In this document: positions 36,323 through 46,086 of the stretch, one piece after another
Layout: the number at the start of each line of letters is the position of its first letter
Position numbering within the stretch: the first letter of the stretch is position 1
Assembly (NCBI RefSeq): GCF_900188165.1
Contig: NZ_FZOS01000004.1
Location: 160,598-224,597 of the forward strand
Direction: 5' to 3'
Length of the DNA stretch: 64,000 bases
Origin: Edaphosphingomonas laterariae
GTDB lineage: Bacteria; Pseudomonadota; Alphaproteobacteria; Sphingomonadales; Sphingomonadaceae
Notes under the pieces: model-generated
Database searches by the model: none
What the model was told of the DNA's origin: nothing
What the model saw: the letters and a program-made list of their open reading frames with translations, nothing else
Position numbers and translations under genes: made by a program

Positions 36323-38728
36323 TCAATGGTGGACGGCAGGCCCGCCCGACTCTCCGCCAGCCACATGGGCCGCAGGCGGCGCCGCAAGGTCGTCCGCCTC
36401 GGTCCAGTCGATCGGCGCCACCGGCTGGGTCAGCGCCAGCGCCAGTACCTCGTCGACATGGCTCACCGGCGTGATCTTCAGCCCTTCCAGGATGTTGGTC
36501 GGGATTTCCGCCAGATCCTTCTGGTTTTCCTGCGGGATCAGGACATGGGTGATGCCGCCGCGCAGCGCCGCCAGCAGCTTTTCCTTCAGTCCGCCAATCG
36601 GCAGAACGCGACCACGCAGCGTCACTTCACCCGTCATCGCCACCTCGCGGCGGACGGGAATGCCCGTCAGCGTCGAGACGATCGCGGTGACGATGCCGAT
36701 GCCGGCCGACGGCCCGTCCTTGGGCACCGCCCCTTCGGGCAGGTGGATATGGACATCCTTGCGGGCGAACAGGCTGGGCTTGATGCCATAAGCCGGCGCG
36801 CGCGCCTTGACGAAGGTGAAGGCGGCCTGCACCGATTCCTTCATCACGTCGCCGAGCTTGCCGGTCGTGCCGATCACGCCCTTGCCCGGGATGGTCACGG
36901 CCTCGATGGTCAGCAGTTCGCCGCCCACCTCGGTCCAGGCGAGCCCGGTCACCGCGCCGATCTGATCCTCCTCCTCACCGACGCCGAAGCGGAATTTCCG
37001 CACGCCGGCGAAGTCGGACAGGTTCTCGGGCGTGATCTCGATCCGCTCGGCCTTGCCTTCGAGGATGCGGCGCAACGCCTTGCGGGCGAGCTTCGCCACC
37101 TCGCGTTCGAGCGTACGCACGCCGGCCTCGCGGGTATAATAACGGATCAGATCGCGCAGGCCCGCTTCGGTCAGCGTGAATTCGCCGTCCTTCAGCCCGT
37201 GCGCCTCGACCTGCTTGGCGATCAGGTGCGCCTTGGCGATCTCGACCTTCTCATCCTCGGTATAGCCTTCGAGCCGGATGATCTCCATGCGGTCGAGCAG
37301 CGGCTGCGGCAGGTTGAGCGAGTTCGCCGTGGTGACGAACATCACGTCGGAAAGATCGACGTCGACCTCCAGATAATGATCCTGGAACTTCGCATTCTGT
37401 TCGGGGTCGAGCACCTCGAGCAGCGCGGATGCCGGATCTCCACGGAAATCCTGGCCCAGCTTGTCGATCTCGTCGAGCAGGAACAGCGGGTTGGACGTGC
37501 CGGCCTTCTTGAGGTTCGACACCACCTTGCCCGGCAGCGATCCGATATAGGTGCGGCGATGGCCGCGAATTTCGGCCTCGTCACGCACGCCGCCCAGCGA
37601 CTGGCGGACGAATTCGCGCCCCGTCGCCTTCGCGATCGAGCGACCGAGCGAGGTCTTGCCGACGCCCGGCGGGCCGACGAGGCACAGGATCGGCCCCTTC
37701 AGCTTGTTGGTGCGCGCCTGGACCGCGAGATATTCAACGATCCGTTCCTTCACCTTCTCAAGCCCATAATGGTCGGCGTCGAGCACCGCCTGGGCGACCG
37801 CGATGTCCTTCTTGAGCTTGCTCTTCTTGCCCCATGGCAGGCCGAGCAGCACGTCCAGATAGTTGCGGACGACGGTGGCCTCGGCCGACATCGGCGCCAT
37901 GTTGCGCAGCTTCTTCAGCTCGGCATTGGCCTTGGCGCGCGCTTCCTTGGAAAGCTTGAGCTTGGCGATCTTCTGCGCCAGCTCGGCCAGCTCGTCGCCG
38001 CCCTCGCCTTCCTCGGCATTGCCCAGTTCGCGCTGGATCGCCTTCAGCTGCTCGTTCAGATAATATTCGCGCTGGGTCTTCTCCATCTGCCGCTTCACGC
38101 GGCTGCGGATCTTCTTCTCCACCTGCAGCACGCCCAGTTCGCCTTCCATGAAGGCAAAGGCCATTTCCAGCCGCTTGGCGGGGTCCAGCTCAACCAGCAG
38201 CGTCTGCTTGTCGGCCACCTTGATGTTGATGTTGGACGACACCGCGTCCGCCAGCCGCGACGGATCGTCGATCTGGCTCAGCTGGACGGCGGTTTCCGCC
38301 GGCATCTTCTTGTTGAGCTTCGAATAATTCTCGAACTGCTCGATCACCGAACGCATCAGCGCCTGGATCTCGTCGCCCTCGGCCTCGCTGTCGTCGATCA
38401 GATCGACGGTCGCGGTCAGGTGATCGCCGTCATTGTCGAGCGCGGCTAGCGCCGCACGCTGGCGCCCTTCCACCAGCACGCGCACGGTGCCGTCGGGCAG
38501 CTTCAACAATTGCAGCACCGTCGCCACGACGCCCAGATCGTAAAGCGCGTCGCGATCGGGATCGTCCTCCGCCGGATCGAGCTGGGCGACGAGGAAGATC
38601 GACTTGTCGGCCGCCATCGCGCTTTCCAGCGCCGCGACCGACTTGTCGCGGCCGACGAACAGCGGAACGATCATCTGCGGGAACACGACGATGTCGCGCA
38701 ACGGCAGGACGGGAAGGGTCTCGGTCAT
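36323..38728 (-). CDS. lon: ATP-dependent endopeptidase Lon
   Basis: 801-residue AAA+ protease. N-terminal LAN domain ([23 protein letters not shown]), AAA+ module with Walker [13 protein letters not shown], the pore region [13 protein letters not shown], Walker [12 protein letters not shown], sensor 1 FVTTANSLN, then the protease domain with catalytic Ser in [11 protein letters not shown] and Lys in [14 protein letters not shown]. Length and all motifs are normal. The ATG at 38728 is the usual start ([12 protein letters not shown]). A sigma-32-like promoter lies upstream; a terminator follows. Confidence 0.98.
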   Translation of the reverse strand: MTETLPVLPLRDIVVFPQMIVPLFVGRDKSVAALESAMAADKSIFLVAQLDPAEDDPDRDALYDLGVVATVLQLLKLPDGTVRVLVEGRQRAALAALDNDGDHLTATVDLIDDSEAEGDEIQALMRSVIEQFENYSKLNKKMPAETAVQLSQIDDPSRLADAVSSNINIKVADKQTLLVELDPAKRLEMAFAFMEGELGVLQVEKKIRSRVKRQMEKTQREYYLNEQLKAIQRELGNAEEGEGGDELAELAQKIAKLKLSKEARAKANAELKKLRNMAPMSAEATVVRNYLDVLLGLPWGKKSKLKKDIAVAQAVLDADHYGLEKVKERIVEYLAVQARTNKLKGPILCLVGPPGVGKTSLGRSIAKATGREFVRQSLGGVRDEAEIRGHRRTYIGSLPGKVVSNLKKAGTSNPLFLLDEIDKLGQDFRGDPASALLEVLDPEQNAKFQDHYLEVDVDLSDVMFVTTANSLNLPQPLLDRMEIIRLEGYTEDEKVEIAKAHLIAKQVEAHGLKDGEFTLTEAGLRDLIRYYTREAGVRTLEREVAKLARKALRRILEGKAERIEITPENLSDFAGVRKFRFGVGEEEDQIGAVTGLAWTEVGGELLTIEAVTIPGKGVIGTTGKLGDVMKESVQAAFTFVKARAPAYGIKPSLFARKDVHIHLPEGAVPKDGPSAGIGIVTAIVSTLTGIPVRREVAMTGEVTLRGRVLPIGGLKEKLLAALRGGITHVLIPQENQKDLAEIPTNILEGLKITPVSHVDEVLALALTQPVAPIDWTEADDLAAPPAAHVAGGESGGPAVHH

Positions 38729-38777
38729 GCAAACTCCGGTGCGATGGCCGGGACGGACCACCGCTTCGATTCCCAAT

Positions 38778-38807
38778 ATATATGGGCGCGCCCTAACGTC
38801 GCATCAA
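38778..38807 (-). promoter_or_regulatory. Candidate heat-shock (sigma-32) promoter for lon
   Basis: On the minus strand TTGATG, 15 bases, CCCATATAT, about 50 bp before the lon start. The -10 CCCATAT matches the sigma-32 consensus well; the -35 (consensus CTTGAA) only partly. Confidence 0.4.
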
Positions 38808-38973
38808 CGGTTAGCGAATTCTTACGACGACAGTGATTGGCCATATCGATTGATCCGGCCGCTCCGCAATTCCGCGAAGCGACATATTATTGCCTGTCGG
38901 ACGCCGATTTGCGTTCCTTCCGCACCGTGTTACGAACCATATCGATAATGACGTCGCCGTGACGGAGATATGA

Positions 38974-40587
38974 ATGAAGATCGACAGCTATGATTTTGTC
39001 GTCATCGGCGGCGGCTCGGCCGGCTGCGTGATGGCGGCGCGGCTGTCGGAAGATCCGGCGGCGAAGGTGCTTCTGCTCGAAGCCGGCGGGCGCGACCGCA
39101 GCCTGTTCATCCGCGCGCCGGGCGGCCTTTTGCCGATCCTGCATCTCGGCTGGTTCTCGTGGATGTACGAAACCGTGCCGCAGGCCCATTGCGACGGCCG
39201 CGTCATGGTTTCGCCGCGCGGCAAGGTGCTGGGCGGCTCGTCCTCGATCAACGGCATGATCTACGATCGCGGCGCGGCGGACGATTATGAACGCTGGCGC
39301 CAGCTCGGCAACGAAGGCTGGTCCTATGCCGATGTGCTTCCCTATTTCCGCAAGCTCGAAAGCTATGAACGCGGTGCCGACGCCTGGCATGGCGGCGACG
39401 GGCCGGTGCGCGTCAGCCGGCCGGGCATCAACCATCCATTGTCCAGGGCGTTCGTCGATTCGGCGCTCGCCGCCGGGCACGACTGGAACGAGGACAGCAA
39501 CGGCGCCACCCGCATGGGCGTCGCCCCTGCCGACGTGACCATCGGCCGGGGCAAGCGTTCGTCGAGCGCGGCGAGCTATCTGAAGCCCGCACGCCATCGC
39601 CCCAACCTCACCGTCGTCACCGATGCGCGCGCCAGCCGCATCCTGTTCACCGGCCACCGCGCCACCGGGGTCGAATATATCCGCGGCGGGCAAACGCTGC
39701 GCGCCTATGCGGGAAGCGAGGTCATCCTGTCGGCCGGCGCGATCGTCTCGCCCCAGCTCCTCCTCCTCTCCGGCGTCGGACCGGCGGAACATCTGCGCGG
39801 GCATGGCATCGCCGTGGTCGAGGATCTTCCCGGCGTCGGCGAAAATTATCGCGATCACCTCGCCGTCTCGGTGAAGCACGCCTGCACTGTGCCCGTGTCG
39901 CTCTACAACTTCATCAACCCCATCGCCGGCGGCATGGCGGTGGCGCGCTATGCGCTCGGCCTCGGCGGCCCGCTCGCGCAATCGAGCATCGAAGCGATCA
40001 CCTTCGCCAAGGCCATTCCCGACGTCGCCGATTCGGATATCAAGATCCACTTCGCGATGGCCCTCTACGAAAATTTCGGGCGCGAAATCATCAAGCGCCA
40101 CGGCTTCTTCGCGCATATCGATATCCTGCAGCCGGACAGCACGGGAACGCTGCGCCTGCGCTCGGCCGATCCGATGGCGGCGCCGCTGGTCGATCCCAAC
40201 ATCCTGTCCACCGAACGCGATCGCCAGCTCGCCCGCGAAGCGATCCGCCGCGCACGCGAAATCTTCCGGCAAAGCCCGCTCGATCCCTATCGGGGCGAGG
40301 AACTGAACCCGGGCGCCGATGCCATCTCCGATGCCGATCTCGACGCCTATGTCCGCGCCACCGCCTCGGCCGACATTCACACCGTCGGCACCTGCCGCAT
40401 GGGGCATGACAATATGGCCGTGGTCGATCCGCAATTGCGCGTCCACGGGATCGAACGGCTGCGCGTCGTCGATGCCTCGGTGATGCCCCGCCTCGTCAGC
40501 GGCAATACCAACGTGCCGACGATGATGATCGCCGAAAAGGCCGCAGACATGGTTCGCGGCCACGCCCCTGCCAGCGCGGCGGCCTGA
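38974..40587 (+). CDS. GMC family FAD-dependent oxidoreductase (choline dehydrogenase-like)
   Basis: 537-residue flavoenzyme. FAD motif FVVIGGGSAGCVMAARLSED, the GMC signature 1 GKVLGGSSSINGMIYDRG, signature 2 GSEVILSAGAIVSPQLLLLSG and the C-terminal GTCRMGHDNMAVVDPQLRVHG with catalytic His and the paired Asn in SGNTNVPTMMIAEKAA. Substrate (an alcohol) unknown; no BetA/BetB context. It sits between lon and yqhA on the opposite strand, interrupting the familiar clpX-lon neighbourhood. Confidence 0.92.
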   Translation: MKIDSYDFVVIGGGSAGCVMAARLSEDPAAKVLLLEAGGRDRSLFIRAPGGLLPILHLGWFSWMYETVPQAHCDGRVMVSPRGKVLGGSSSINGMIYDRGAADDYERWRQLGNEGWSYADVLPYFRKLESYERGADAWHGGDGPVRVSRPGINHPLSRAFVDSALAAGHDWNEDSNGATRMGVAPADVTIGRGKRSSSAASYLKPARHRPNLTVVTDARASRILFTGHRATGVEYIRGGQTLRAYAGSEVILSAGAIVSPQLLLLSGVGPAEHLRGHGIAVVEDLPGVGENYRDHLAVSVKHACTVPVSLYNFINPIAGGMAVARYALGLGGPLAQSSIEAITFAKAIPDVADSDIKIHFAMALYENFGREIIKRHGFFAHIDILQPDSTGTLRLRSADPMAAPLVDPNILSTERDRQLAREAIRRAREIFRQSPLDPYRGEELNPGADAISDADLDAYVRATASADIHTVGTCRMGHDNMAVVDPQLRVHGIERLRVVDASVMPRLVSGNTNVPTMMIAEKAADMVRGHAPASAAA

Positions 40588-40599
40588 TCGACAGCACAC

Positions 40600-40627
40600 G
40601 CCGCCGCCCGGCAATTCGGACGGCGGC
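40600..40627. terminator. Hairpin between GMC oxidoreductase and YqhA genes
   Basis: Stem GCCGCCG / CGGCGGC with a 14-base loop at a convergent junction. No T-run. Confidence 0.35.
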
Positions 40628-40641
40628 ACCCGGCTGGCTGG

Positions 40642-41205
40642 TCAGTGCCTGGTCTGCGTCATCCGATCGACCCAGGCGATGCCGACGGCCGAAAGGATGA
40701 AGGCCATGTGGATGATGGCCTGCCACATGACACCCGTTTCGGTCACGCGCGCGCCCGGCGTGCCGATCGCGCCCGCCTCGATAAAGGTGCGCAGCAGGTG
40801 GATCGACGAGATGCCGATGATCGCCATCGCCAGCTTCACCTTCAGCACGCCCGAATTGACGTGGCTCAGCCATTCGGGATTGTCGGGGTGGCGTTCCAGC
40901 CGCAGCCGCGACACGAAGGTTTCGTAGCCGCCGACGATCACCATCACCAGCAGGTTGGAAATCATCACCACGTCGATCAGGCCGAGCACGACCAGCATGA
41001 TCTGCTGCTCGCCAAAATCGGCGGCGTGGACGACAAGGTGCCAGAGCTCCTTCAGGAACAGGAACACGTAAACGCACTGGGCAACGATCAGGCCGACATA
41101 AAGCGGCAACTGCAACCAGCGCGATGAAAAGATCAGCAGCGGCAACGGCCGCAGCGGTTCAGGGGATGAAGGCGGGGCGGAGGGCGTTTCGGGGAGACTG
41201 GCCAT
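40642..41205 (-). CDS. YqhA family (UPF0114) inner-membrane protein
   Basis: 187-residue membrane protein. Four hydrophobic segments; family blocks [77 protein letters not shown]. Function unknown; UPF0114 members are small integral membrane proteins. The ATG at 41205 (MASLPETP) is chosen; an upstream frame to 41292 is unlikely. Confidence 0.88.
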   Translation of the reverse strand: MASLPETPSAPPSSPEPLRPLPLLIFSSRWLQLPLYVGLIVAQCVYVFLFLKELWHLVVHAADFGEQQIMLVVLGLIDVVMISNLLVMVIVGGYETFVSRLRLERHPDNPEWLSHVNSGVLKVKLAMAIIGISSIHLLRTFIEAGAIGTPGARVTETGVMWQAIIHMAFILSAVGIAWVDRMTQTRH

Positions 41206-41288
41206 CGGTCCTTTGCACATGGTTAAGAAGGGGGTGCCCGCCATGTAAGGCGCGCCCCGCCAAACTTCTGTGTCAAAGAATTGCAGCC

Positions 41289-41408
41289 TCACACCCCGGC
41301 GAAGGTGAGGTTCGTCGCATTCTCGATCGCGGACAGCATTTCGCCCGCAACGACACCGCGCAACCGCACGGCGCCATCACGGGCGAATGTCAGATCGTCG
41401 CAATCCAA
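41289..41408 (-). other. Short coding-like frame downstream of clpX (39 codons)
   Basis: Between the clpX stop and the yqhA start a minus-strand frame beginning at TTG 41408 reads [21 protein letters not shown]... and ends TFAGV-stop, with third-position GC bias like real genes. Too short for recognition; could be a small protein, the tail of a degraded gene, or chance. Confidence 0.2.
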
Positions 41409-41414
41409 GCGGGA

Positions 41415-42596
41415 TCAGGCGGCCGGGCTGGCTTCCTTGCCCTTCTTGGCGAAGACGCGGATCGGTTCCTTGCGGCCTTCCACCACGTCCTTGTCGACCA
41501 TGATCTCGTCCACCCCGTCCATCGACGGCAGATCGAACATCGTGTCGAGCAGGATGCCTTCGAGGATCGAACGCAGGCCGCGCGCGCCGGTCTTGCGTTC
41601 GATGGCGCGCCGCGCGATCGCCGACAGCGCGTCGTCGGTGAAGCTCAGCTTCACGTCCTCCATCTCGAACAGCTTCTGATACTGCTTCACCAGCGCGTTC
41701 TTCGGCTCGGCGAGGATCTTCACCAGCGCCGGCTCGTCGAGATCCTCGAGCGTCGCGATCACCGGCAGACGGCCGACGAATTCGGGGATCAGGCCGAACT
41801 TCAGCAGATCTTCCGGCTCGCACTGGCGCAGCACTTCGCCGGTACGGCGTTCCTCGGGCGCGGCCACATAGGCGCCGAAGCCGATCGACTTGCCCTGCAG
41901 GCGATCGCCGATGATCTTTTCGAGCCCGGCAAAGGCGCCGCCGCAGATGAACAGGATGTTGGTCGTGTCCACCTGCAGGAATTCCTGCTGCGGATGCTTG
42001 CGCCCGCCCTGCGGCGGCACGCTCGCGGTCGTGCCCTCCATCAGCTTGAGCAGCGCCTGCTGCACGCCTTCGCCCGAAACATCGCGGGTGATGGAAGGAT
42101 TGTCCGCCTTGCGGCTGATCTTGTCGATCTCGTCGATATAGACGATGCCGCGCTGCGCGCGTTCGACATTATAGTCGGACGCCTGGTCGAACGTCTTGGC
42201 CAGCGTCTGGGCGAGCAGCGTCTTGCCGCAGCCGGTGGGGCCGACCAGCAGGATGTTCGATTTGGCCAGTTCCACATCGGCGCCCTTGGCGCCATGGGCG
42301 AGCCGCTTGTAATGGTTGTGCACGGCCACCGAGAGCACGCGCTTCGCCTGGTTCTGGCCGATCACATAATCGTCCAGCACCTTGCAGATTTCCTGCGGGC
42401 TCGGAACGCCGCCATCCTTCTTGGCGACCAGTGCCGACTTCGTCTCCTCGCGGATGATGTCGTTGCACAGTTCCACGCATTCGTCGCAGATGAACACGGT
42501 GGGGCCGGCGATGAGCTTGCGTACCTCGTGCTGCGACTTGCCGCAGAACGAGCAGTAGAGAGTGCTCTTGGAATCGCCGCCGCTCAACTTCGTCAT
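41415..42596 (-). CDS. clpX: ATP-dependent Clp protease ATP-binding subunit ClpX, with internal deletion
   Basis: AAA+ unfoldase of ClpXP. The zinc-binding domain ([17 protein letters not shown]), Walker [20 protein letters not shown], Walker [15 protein letters not shown] loop [13 protein letters not shown] loop KSIGFGA (ClpP contact) and sensor 2 [12 protein letters not shown] are present. But the sequence passes from TLAKTFD directly to [11 protein letters not shown]: about 29 residues normally here (the stretch from VPFTMADATTLTEAG through YVGEDVENII to KLL) are missing, including the GYVG pore-1 loop. 393 residues against the usual roughly 420. The frame is intact. As written it could bind ClpP but hardly translocate substrate. 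Junction near 42185/42186. Either a real deletion or a sequence/assembly fault. Confidence 0.93.
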   Translation of the reverse strand: MTKLSGGDSKSTLYCSFCGKSQHEVRKLIAGPTVFICDECVELCNDIIREETKSALVAKKDGGVPSPQEICKVLDDYVIGQNQAKRVLSVAVHNHYKRLAHGAKGADVELAKSNILLVGPTGCGKTLLAQTLAKTFDQASDYNVERAQRGIVYIDEIDKISRKADNPSITRDVSGEGVQQALLKLMEGTTASVPPQGGRKHPQQEFLQVDTTNILFICGGAFAGLEKIIGDRLQGKSIGFGAYVAAPEERRTGEVLRQCEPEDLLKFGLIPEFVGRLPVIATLEDLDEPALVKILAEPKNALVKQYQKLFEMEDVKLSFTDDALSAIARRAIERKTGARGLRSILEGILLDTMFDLPSMDGVDEIMVDKDVVEGRKEPIRVFAKKGKEASPAA

Positions 42597-42705
42597 ACTT
42601 CTTCCCTTCGGCCCGAAAACGCGGGCCGCTACGTTCGGGGCATCCTAGACCCGGTTTTTCCCGGCGGGCAATGGCGAATCTGCCACGGCCCGCCGTAGAA
42701 AGGGT

Positions 42706-43380
42706 TTAAGCCGCCGCAGCCTCCTCGGCCGGGGCCGGCCGCTTGTCGAACACCTCGTCGATCAGGCCGAACGCCTTCGCCTCATCGGCCTCGAGGAACT
42801 TGTCGCGGTCCATCGCGGCCTCGATCTCGGCAATCGGCTTGCCCGTATATTTCGCATAGAGCGAGTTCAGGCGCTGGCGCATCCGCAGGATTTCCTTGGC
42901 CTGGATCTCGATATCGCTGGCCATGCCCTGCGCGCCGCCCGAAGGCTGGTGGATCATGATCCGCGAATTGGTGAGCGCGATGCGCATCCCCGGTTCGCCG
43001 GCCGCGAGCAGGAAGCTGCCCATCGACGCCGCCTGGCCCACGCACAGCGTGCCCACGCGCGGGCGGATATATTGCATGGTATCGTGGATCGCGAGACCCG
43101 CCGTCACCACGCCGCCCGGCGAGTTGATGTACATGAAGATGTCCTTCTTCGGATTCTCGGCTTCGAGAAACAGAAGCTGGGCAGTGATCAGCGAGGCCAT
43201 ATGGTCCTCGATCGGGCCGGTGACGAAGATGATCCGTTCACGCAGCAACCGTGAATAGATGTCGAAGCTCCGCTCGCCACGGTTCGACTGCTCGATGACG
43301 ATCGGCACGAGCGCGCCGGTGATCGGATCGTGGCGGAACCCCGGGGGGGCGAACTGGCCGGTCTCGAACGGATTATGCAT
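42706..43380 (-). CDS. clpP: ATP-dependent Clp protease proteolytic subunit ClpP
   Basis: 224-residue serine protease subunit. Catalytic Ser in [11 protein letters not shown], His in [12 protein letters not shown], Asp in [14 protein letters not shown]-terminal [17 protein letters not shown]-terminal tail is Ala/Glu-rich. Normal length. It lies 109 bp upstream of clpX on the same strand, the canonical pair; the trigger-factor gene that often precedes it is replaced by a glycosyltransferase gene. Confidence 0.97.
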   Translation of the reverse strand: MHNPFETGQFAPPGFRHDPITGALVPIVIEQSNRGERSFDIYSRLLRERIIFVTGPIEDHMASLITAQLLFLEAENPKKDIFMYINSPGGVVTAGLAIHDTMQYIRPRVGTLCVGQAASMGSFLLAAGEPGMRIALTNSRIMIHQPSGGAQGMASDIEIQAKEILRMRQRLNSLYAKYTGKPIAEIEAAMDRDKFLEADEAKAFGLIDEVFDKRPAPAEEAAAA

Positions 43381-43418
43381 GGGGAAAGTCCAGGTCCTTA
43401 TGCCTTGGTTGCCTGCGC

Positions 43419-43448
43419 AACATCGGCCTTCGCGGGCCGGAGTTCAAG
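43419..43448 (-). promoter_or_regulatory. Candidate heat-shock (sigma-32) promoter for clpP
   Basis: On the minus strand CTTGAA, 16 bases, CCGATGTT, about 40 bp before the clpP start. The -35 is a full consensus match, the -10 only partial. Confidence 0.4.
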
Positions 43449-43452
43449 GGGA

Positions 43453-44391
43453 TTACGCCCCCGGCGCGGGGTGCGACAGGTAAGCCAGCCGCCGCATCTC
43501 GCGACGGCCGCGCACCACCGTGTCCAGAATCAGTCCGCAAAAGCCGTTGATGAACGCCAGGATCATCAGCCCGGTCGAAAGGATCGCGGTGGGCATGCGC
43601 GGCACCAGGCCGGATTCGGCATAGGTGATCGCCAGCGGCACGGCGAGAATCACCGCCAGCGCGGCCAGCGCCGCGCCGATCACCCCGAAGAACAGCACCG
43701 GCCGCTCGATACGGAACAGCGTGCCGATCGTCTTCAGGATGCGCCAGCCATCGCGATAGGTGGACAGCTTCGAAACCGATCCTTCCGGCCGCGCGCCATA
43801 AGCCGTCACCAGCTCGGCCACCGGCATGCGCAGTTCCAGCGCGTGGACGCTGATCTCGGTCTCGATCTCGAAACCTTCCGAAAGCACGGGGAAACTTTTG
43901 ACAAAACGGCGCGAAAACACGCGATAGCCGGAAAAGATATCGCTGAAGCTGCGGCCGAACAGGCGCGCCAGCATGCCGGTGAACAGCCGGTTGCCCAGCC
44001 GGTGCCCGCGCCGATAGGCTTCCTCCACCTCCGACTGGCGCGCGCCGACCACCATGTCGAGCTTCTCGTCGACCAGCATCCGCACCATTTCAGGCGCCGC
44101 AGCGGCATCATAGGTCGCGTCGCCGTCCGCCATCACATAGATGTCGGCCTCCACATCGGCGAACATCCGGCGGACGACATGGCCCTTGCCCTGCATGCGC
44201 TCAGTCCGCACGATCGCGCCCGCCGCCGCCGCGATCTCGGCCGTGCCGTCCTTGCTGTTATTGTCATAGACATAGATCGCCGCCTCCGGCAGCGCGGCGC
44301 GGAACCCGGCAACGGTGCCGGCAATCGCCGCCGCCTCGTTATAACAAGGCAGGATCACGGCGACGCGGGGAGTGTGGACGACAGAATTCAT
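43453..44391 (-). CDS. Family 2 glycosyltransferase (DPM1-like), membrane anchored
   Basis: 312-residue GT-A transferase. VAVILPCYNEAAAIAGTVAGF and YVYDNNSKDGTAEI form the nucleotide-binding start, MADGDATYD is the D-x-D metal site, GNRLFTGMLARLFGRSFSDIFSGYRVFSRRF is typical of polyprenyl-phosphate hexose synthases. Two C-terminal hydrophobic helices anchor it. Likely transfers a sugar from a nucleotide donor to a lipid carrier; the sugar is not predictable. Upstream of clpP, same strand. Confidence 0.88.
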   Translation of the reverse strand: MNSVVHTPRVAVILPCYNEAAAIAGTVAGFRAALPEAAIYVYDNNSKDGTAEIAAAAGAIVRTERMQGKGHVVRRMFADVEADIYVMADGDATYDAAAAPEMVRMLVDEKLDMVVGARQSEVEEAYRRGHRLGNRLFTGMLARLFGRSFSDIFSGYRVFSRRFVKSFPVLSEGFEIETEISVHALELRMPVAELVTAYGARPEGSVSKLSTYRDGWRILKTIGTLFRIERPVLFFGVIGAALAALAVILAVPLAITYAESGLVPRMPTAILSTGLMILAFINGFCGLILDTVVRGRREMRRLAYLSHPAPGA

Positions 44392-44770
44392 GGCGCGCGG
44401 CTCTAACGCCTAAAGATGAACATGTCTCTAGAGCGATCTCGCGATCGCCTGAAGATAGCCTTGGCCGAGCGCCCCGGCCCCTTCCGCGCGATACTGCGGC
44501 GCGCCCGATCCGCGGCCATTTTGCCCATCGGAGCGAAGACTGCTTTCCGGCGCGGTATCGAAGTGCATGATGTGCCTGCACTTAACCGCAAGCTGGGCCC
44601 ACCAGCCGACATCAAGCCGCTGGCGAATCCACACAGTTGCGAGGCAGCGGCAGAAGCAACTGAGTTCCAGTCGATAGCCTCAGGCTATGGAAGCGCAAAC
44701 GCTTCGCACTCGTCTCACGCGATCCGGCTGCTATCAGGCCTCAAAACTGCGCTTAGGAGACAGGCCGCCG
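44392..44770. other. Intergenic region upstream of the DAACS symporter gene
   Basis: 379 bp with no credible gene. It contains one perfect 15-bp palindrome at 44674 that matches two further sites near the LysR gene. The rest shows no repeat or RNA gene that I can recognise. Confidence 0.6.
44674..44688. promoter_or_regulatory. LysR-type operator site 1 (symporter)
   Basis: ATAGCCTCAGGCTAT, a perfect ATAGCC-N3-GGCTAT palindrome with the T-N11-A geometry of LysR boxes, 83 bp upstream of the symporter start. Same half-sites as at 50933 and 51896. Confidence 0.7.
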
Positions 44771-46009
44771 ATGTTCCGTTCATGGTTCAGGATCCCACTT
44801 TGGAAACGCGTGCTGGTCGCGCTGGCCCTCGGTGTCGTGGCCGGCATCGCATTGGGCGAGGATGCCCAGTCGATCAAATGGATCGGCGACCTGTTCATCC
44901 GCGCGATCAAGATGCTCGTCGTGCCCTTGATCTTCTTCTCGCTGGTGTCCGGGATCACGGCGGTCGGCGATGTCGGCCGGCTCGGCAAGGTCGGCGGCAA
45001 GGCCATGCTGCTGTTCATGACCACCGCGATCGTCGCGGTGTCGCTTGGCATGGGGCTGTCCGCACTGGTCCAGCCGGGAACCGGACTGACCATCGCGCTC
45101 CCGGCCGGCACCGACGTGCCGCCCCCGCCGGATCAATCGCTGGTCGCGATGATCATCAGCCTTGTGCCCGAAAATCCGATCATGGCCATGGCGCAGGGCG
45201 CGATCCTGCCGGTGATCGTCTTCGCCGTCCTGTTCGGCGTTGCCATATTGGTTTCCGGAAAAGATGGAGCGCCGATTGCCAGGGCGATGAACTCGGGCTC
45301 CGTGGTGATGCAGAATATGACGATCTTCGTCATGGAACTCACCCCCTTTGGCGTGTTCGCCCTGATCGCGTGGGTTGCGGGCACCTTCGGTTTCGACGCG
45401 CTGCTCCCGCTCGGCAAGCTCGTCGCCCTGAATTATGTCGGCTGCGGCCTCATCCTGCTGGTCGTCTACCCACTTATCCTTCGGTTCATTGCACGCTTGC
45501 CCGTCAGGGATTTCTATCGCGGCATCGTCGATGCGCAGGCGGTGGCCTTTTCGACCGCATCCTCCAATGCCGCCTTGCCGGTCACCCTCCGCTGCGTTGA
45601 GCGGAACCTTGGCGTGTCCAATTCGATCGCCAGCTTCACCGTGGCGCTCGGCGCTACGATCAATATGAACGGCACCGCGATGTATCTCGGCGTGATCGCA
45701 CTGTTCGGGGCCCAGGCCTATGGCATCGAACTGACCTGGATGTCCTATGTGATGATCGCGCTGACCGCGACACTTGGCGCCATCGGGGCTGCGGGCGTGC
45801 CCGGCTCCGGCCTGGTGATGATGAGCCTCGTGCTCACCTCCATCGGGGTTCCGCTGGAAACGATCGCGTTCGTCGCCGGCATCAACCATTTGCTCGACAT
45901 GATGAGGACGATGACCAATGTCACCGGCGATGCCACCGTCGCGGTGGCGGTGGGGCGCATGGCCGGCGAGATCGACGTCGCCGAATATCGGTCCGCCGAC
46001 GACGTCTGA
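44771..46009 (+). CDS. Dicarboxylate/amino acid:cation symporter (DAACS family)
   Basis: 412-residue inner-membrane symporter of the GltP/DctA family. Serine-rich re-entrant loop AFSTASSNAALPVTLRC, the TM7 signature ATINMNGTAMYLGV (NMNGT for NMDGT), the second loop GVPGSGLVMMSLVL and the C-terminal NHLLDMMRTMTNVTGDATVAV with substrate-binding Asp/Arg/Asn. Start at ATG 44771 with AGGAGA upstream. Preceded by an operator palindrome and convergent with ridA; context suggests D-Glu/D-Asp or related amino-acid uptake. Confidence 0.9.
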   Translation: MFRSWFRIPLWKRVLVALALGVVAGIALGEDAQSIKWIGDLFIRAIKMLVVPLIFFSLVSGITAVGDVGRLGKVGGKAMLLFMTTAIVAVSLGMGLSALVQPGTGLTIALPAGTDVPPPPDQSLVAMIISLVPENPIMAMAQGAILPVIVFAVLFGVAILVSGKDGAPIARAMNSGSVVMQNMTIFVMELTPFGVFALIAWVAGTFGFDALLPLGKLVALNYVGCGLILLVVYPLILRFIARLPVRDFYRGIVDAQAVAFSTASSNAALPVTLRCVERNLGVSNSIASFTVALGATINMNGTAMYLGVIALFGAQAYGIELTWMSYVMIALTATLGAIGAAGVPGSGLVMMSLVLTSIGVPLETIAFVAGINHLLDMMRTMTNVTGDATVAVAVGRMAGEIDVAEYRSADDV

Positions 46010-46030
46010 ACATGCCGGAATGGGCATGAA

Positions 46031-46066
46031 GAAGGGGCGCCGGAATGTCCGACGCCCCCTTCATTT
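46031..46066 (+). terminator. Intrinsic terminator of the symporter gene
   Basis: GAAGGGGCG...CGCCCCCTTC stem with one bulged C and a short loop, followed by ATTTTG; 22 bp beyond the stop and between convergent genes. Confidence 0.65.
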
Positions 46067-46086
46067 TGCCCCATTGGGCAGCTTGT

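Noticed and set aside
36314..38449. 711-codon plus-strand frame antisense to lon
   Set aside because: Lon is intact with all motifs on the minus strand; the frame reflects high GC and codon bias.
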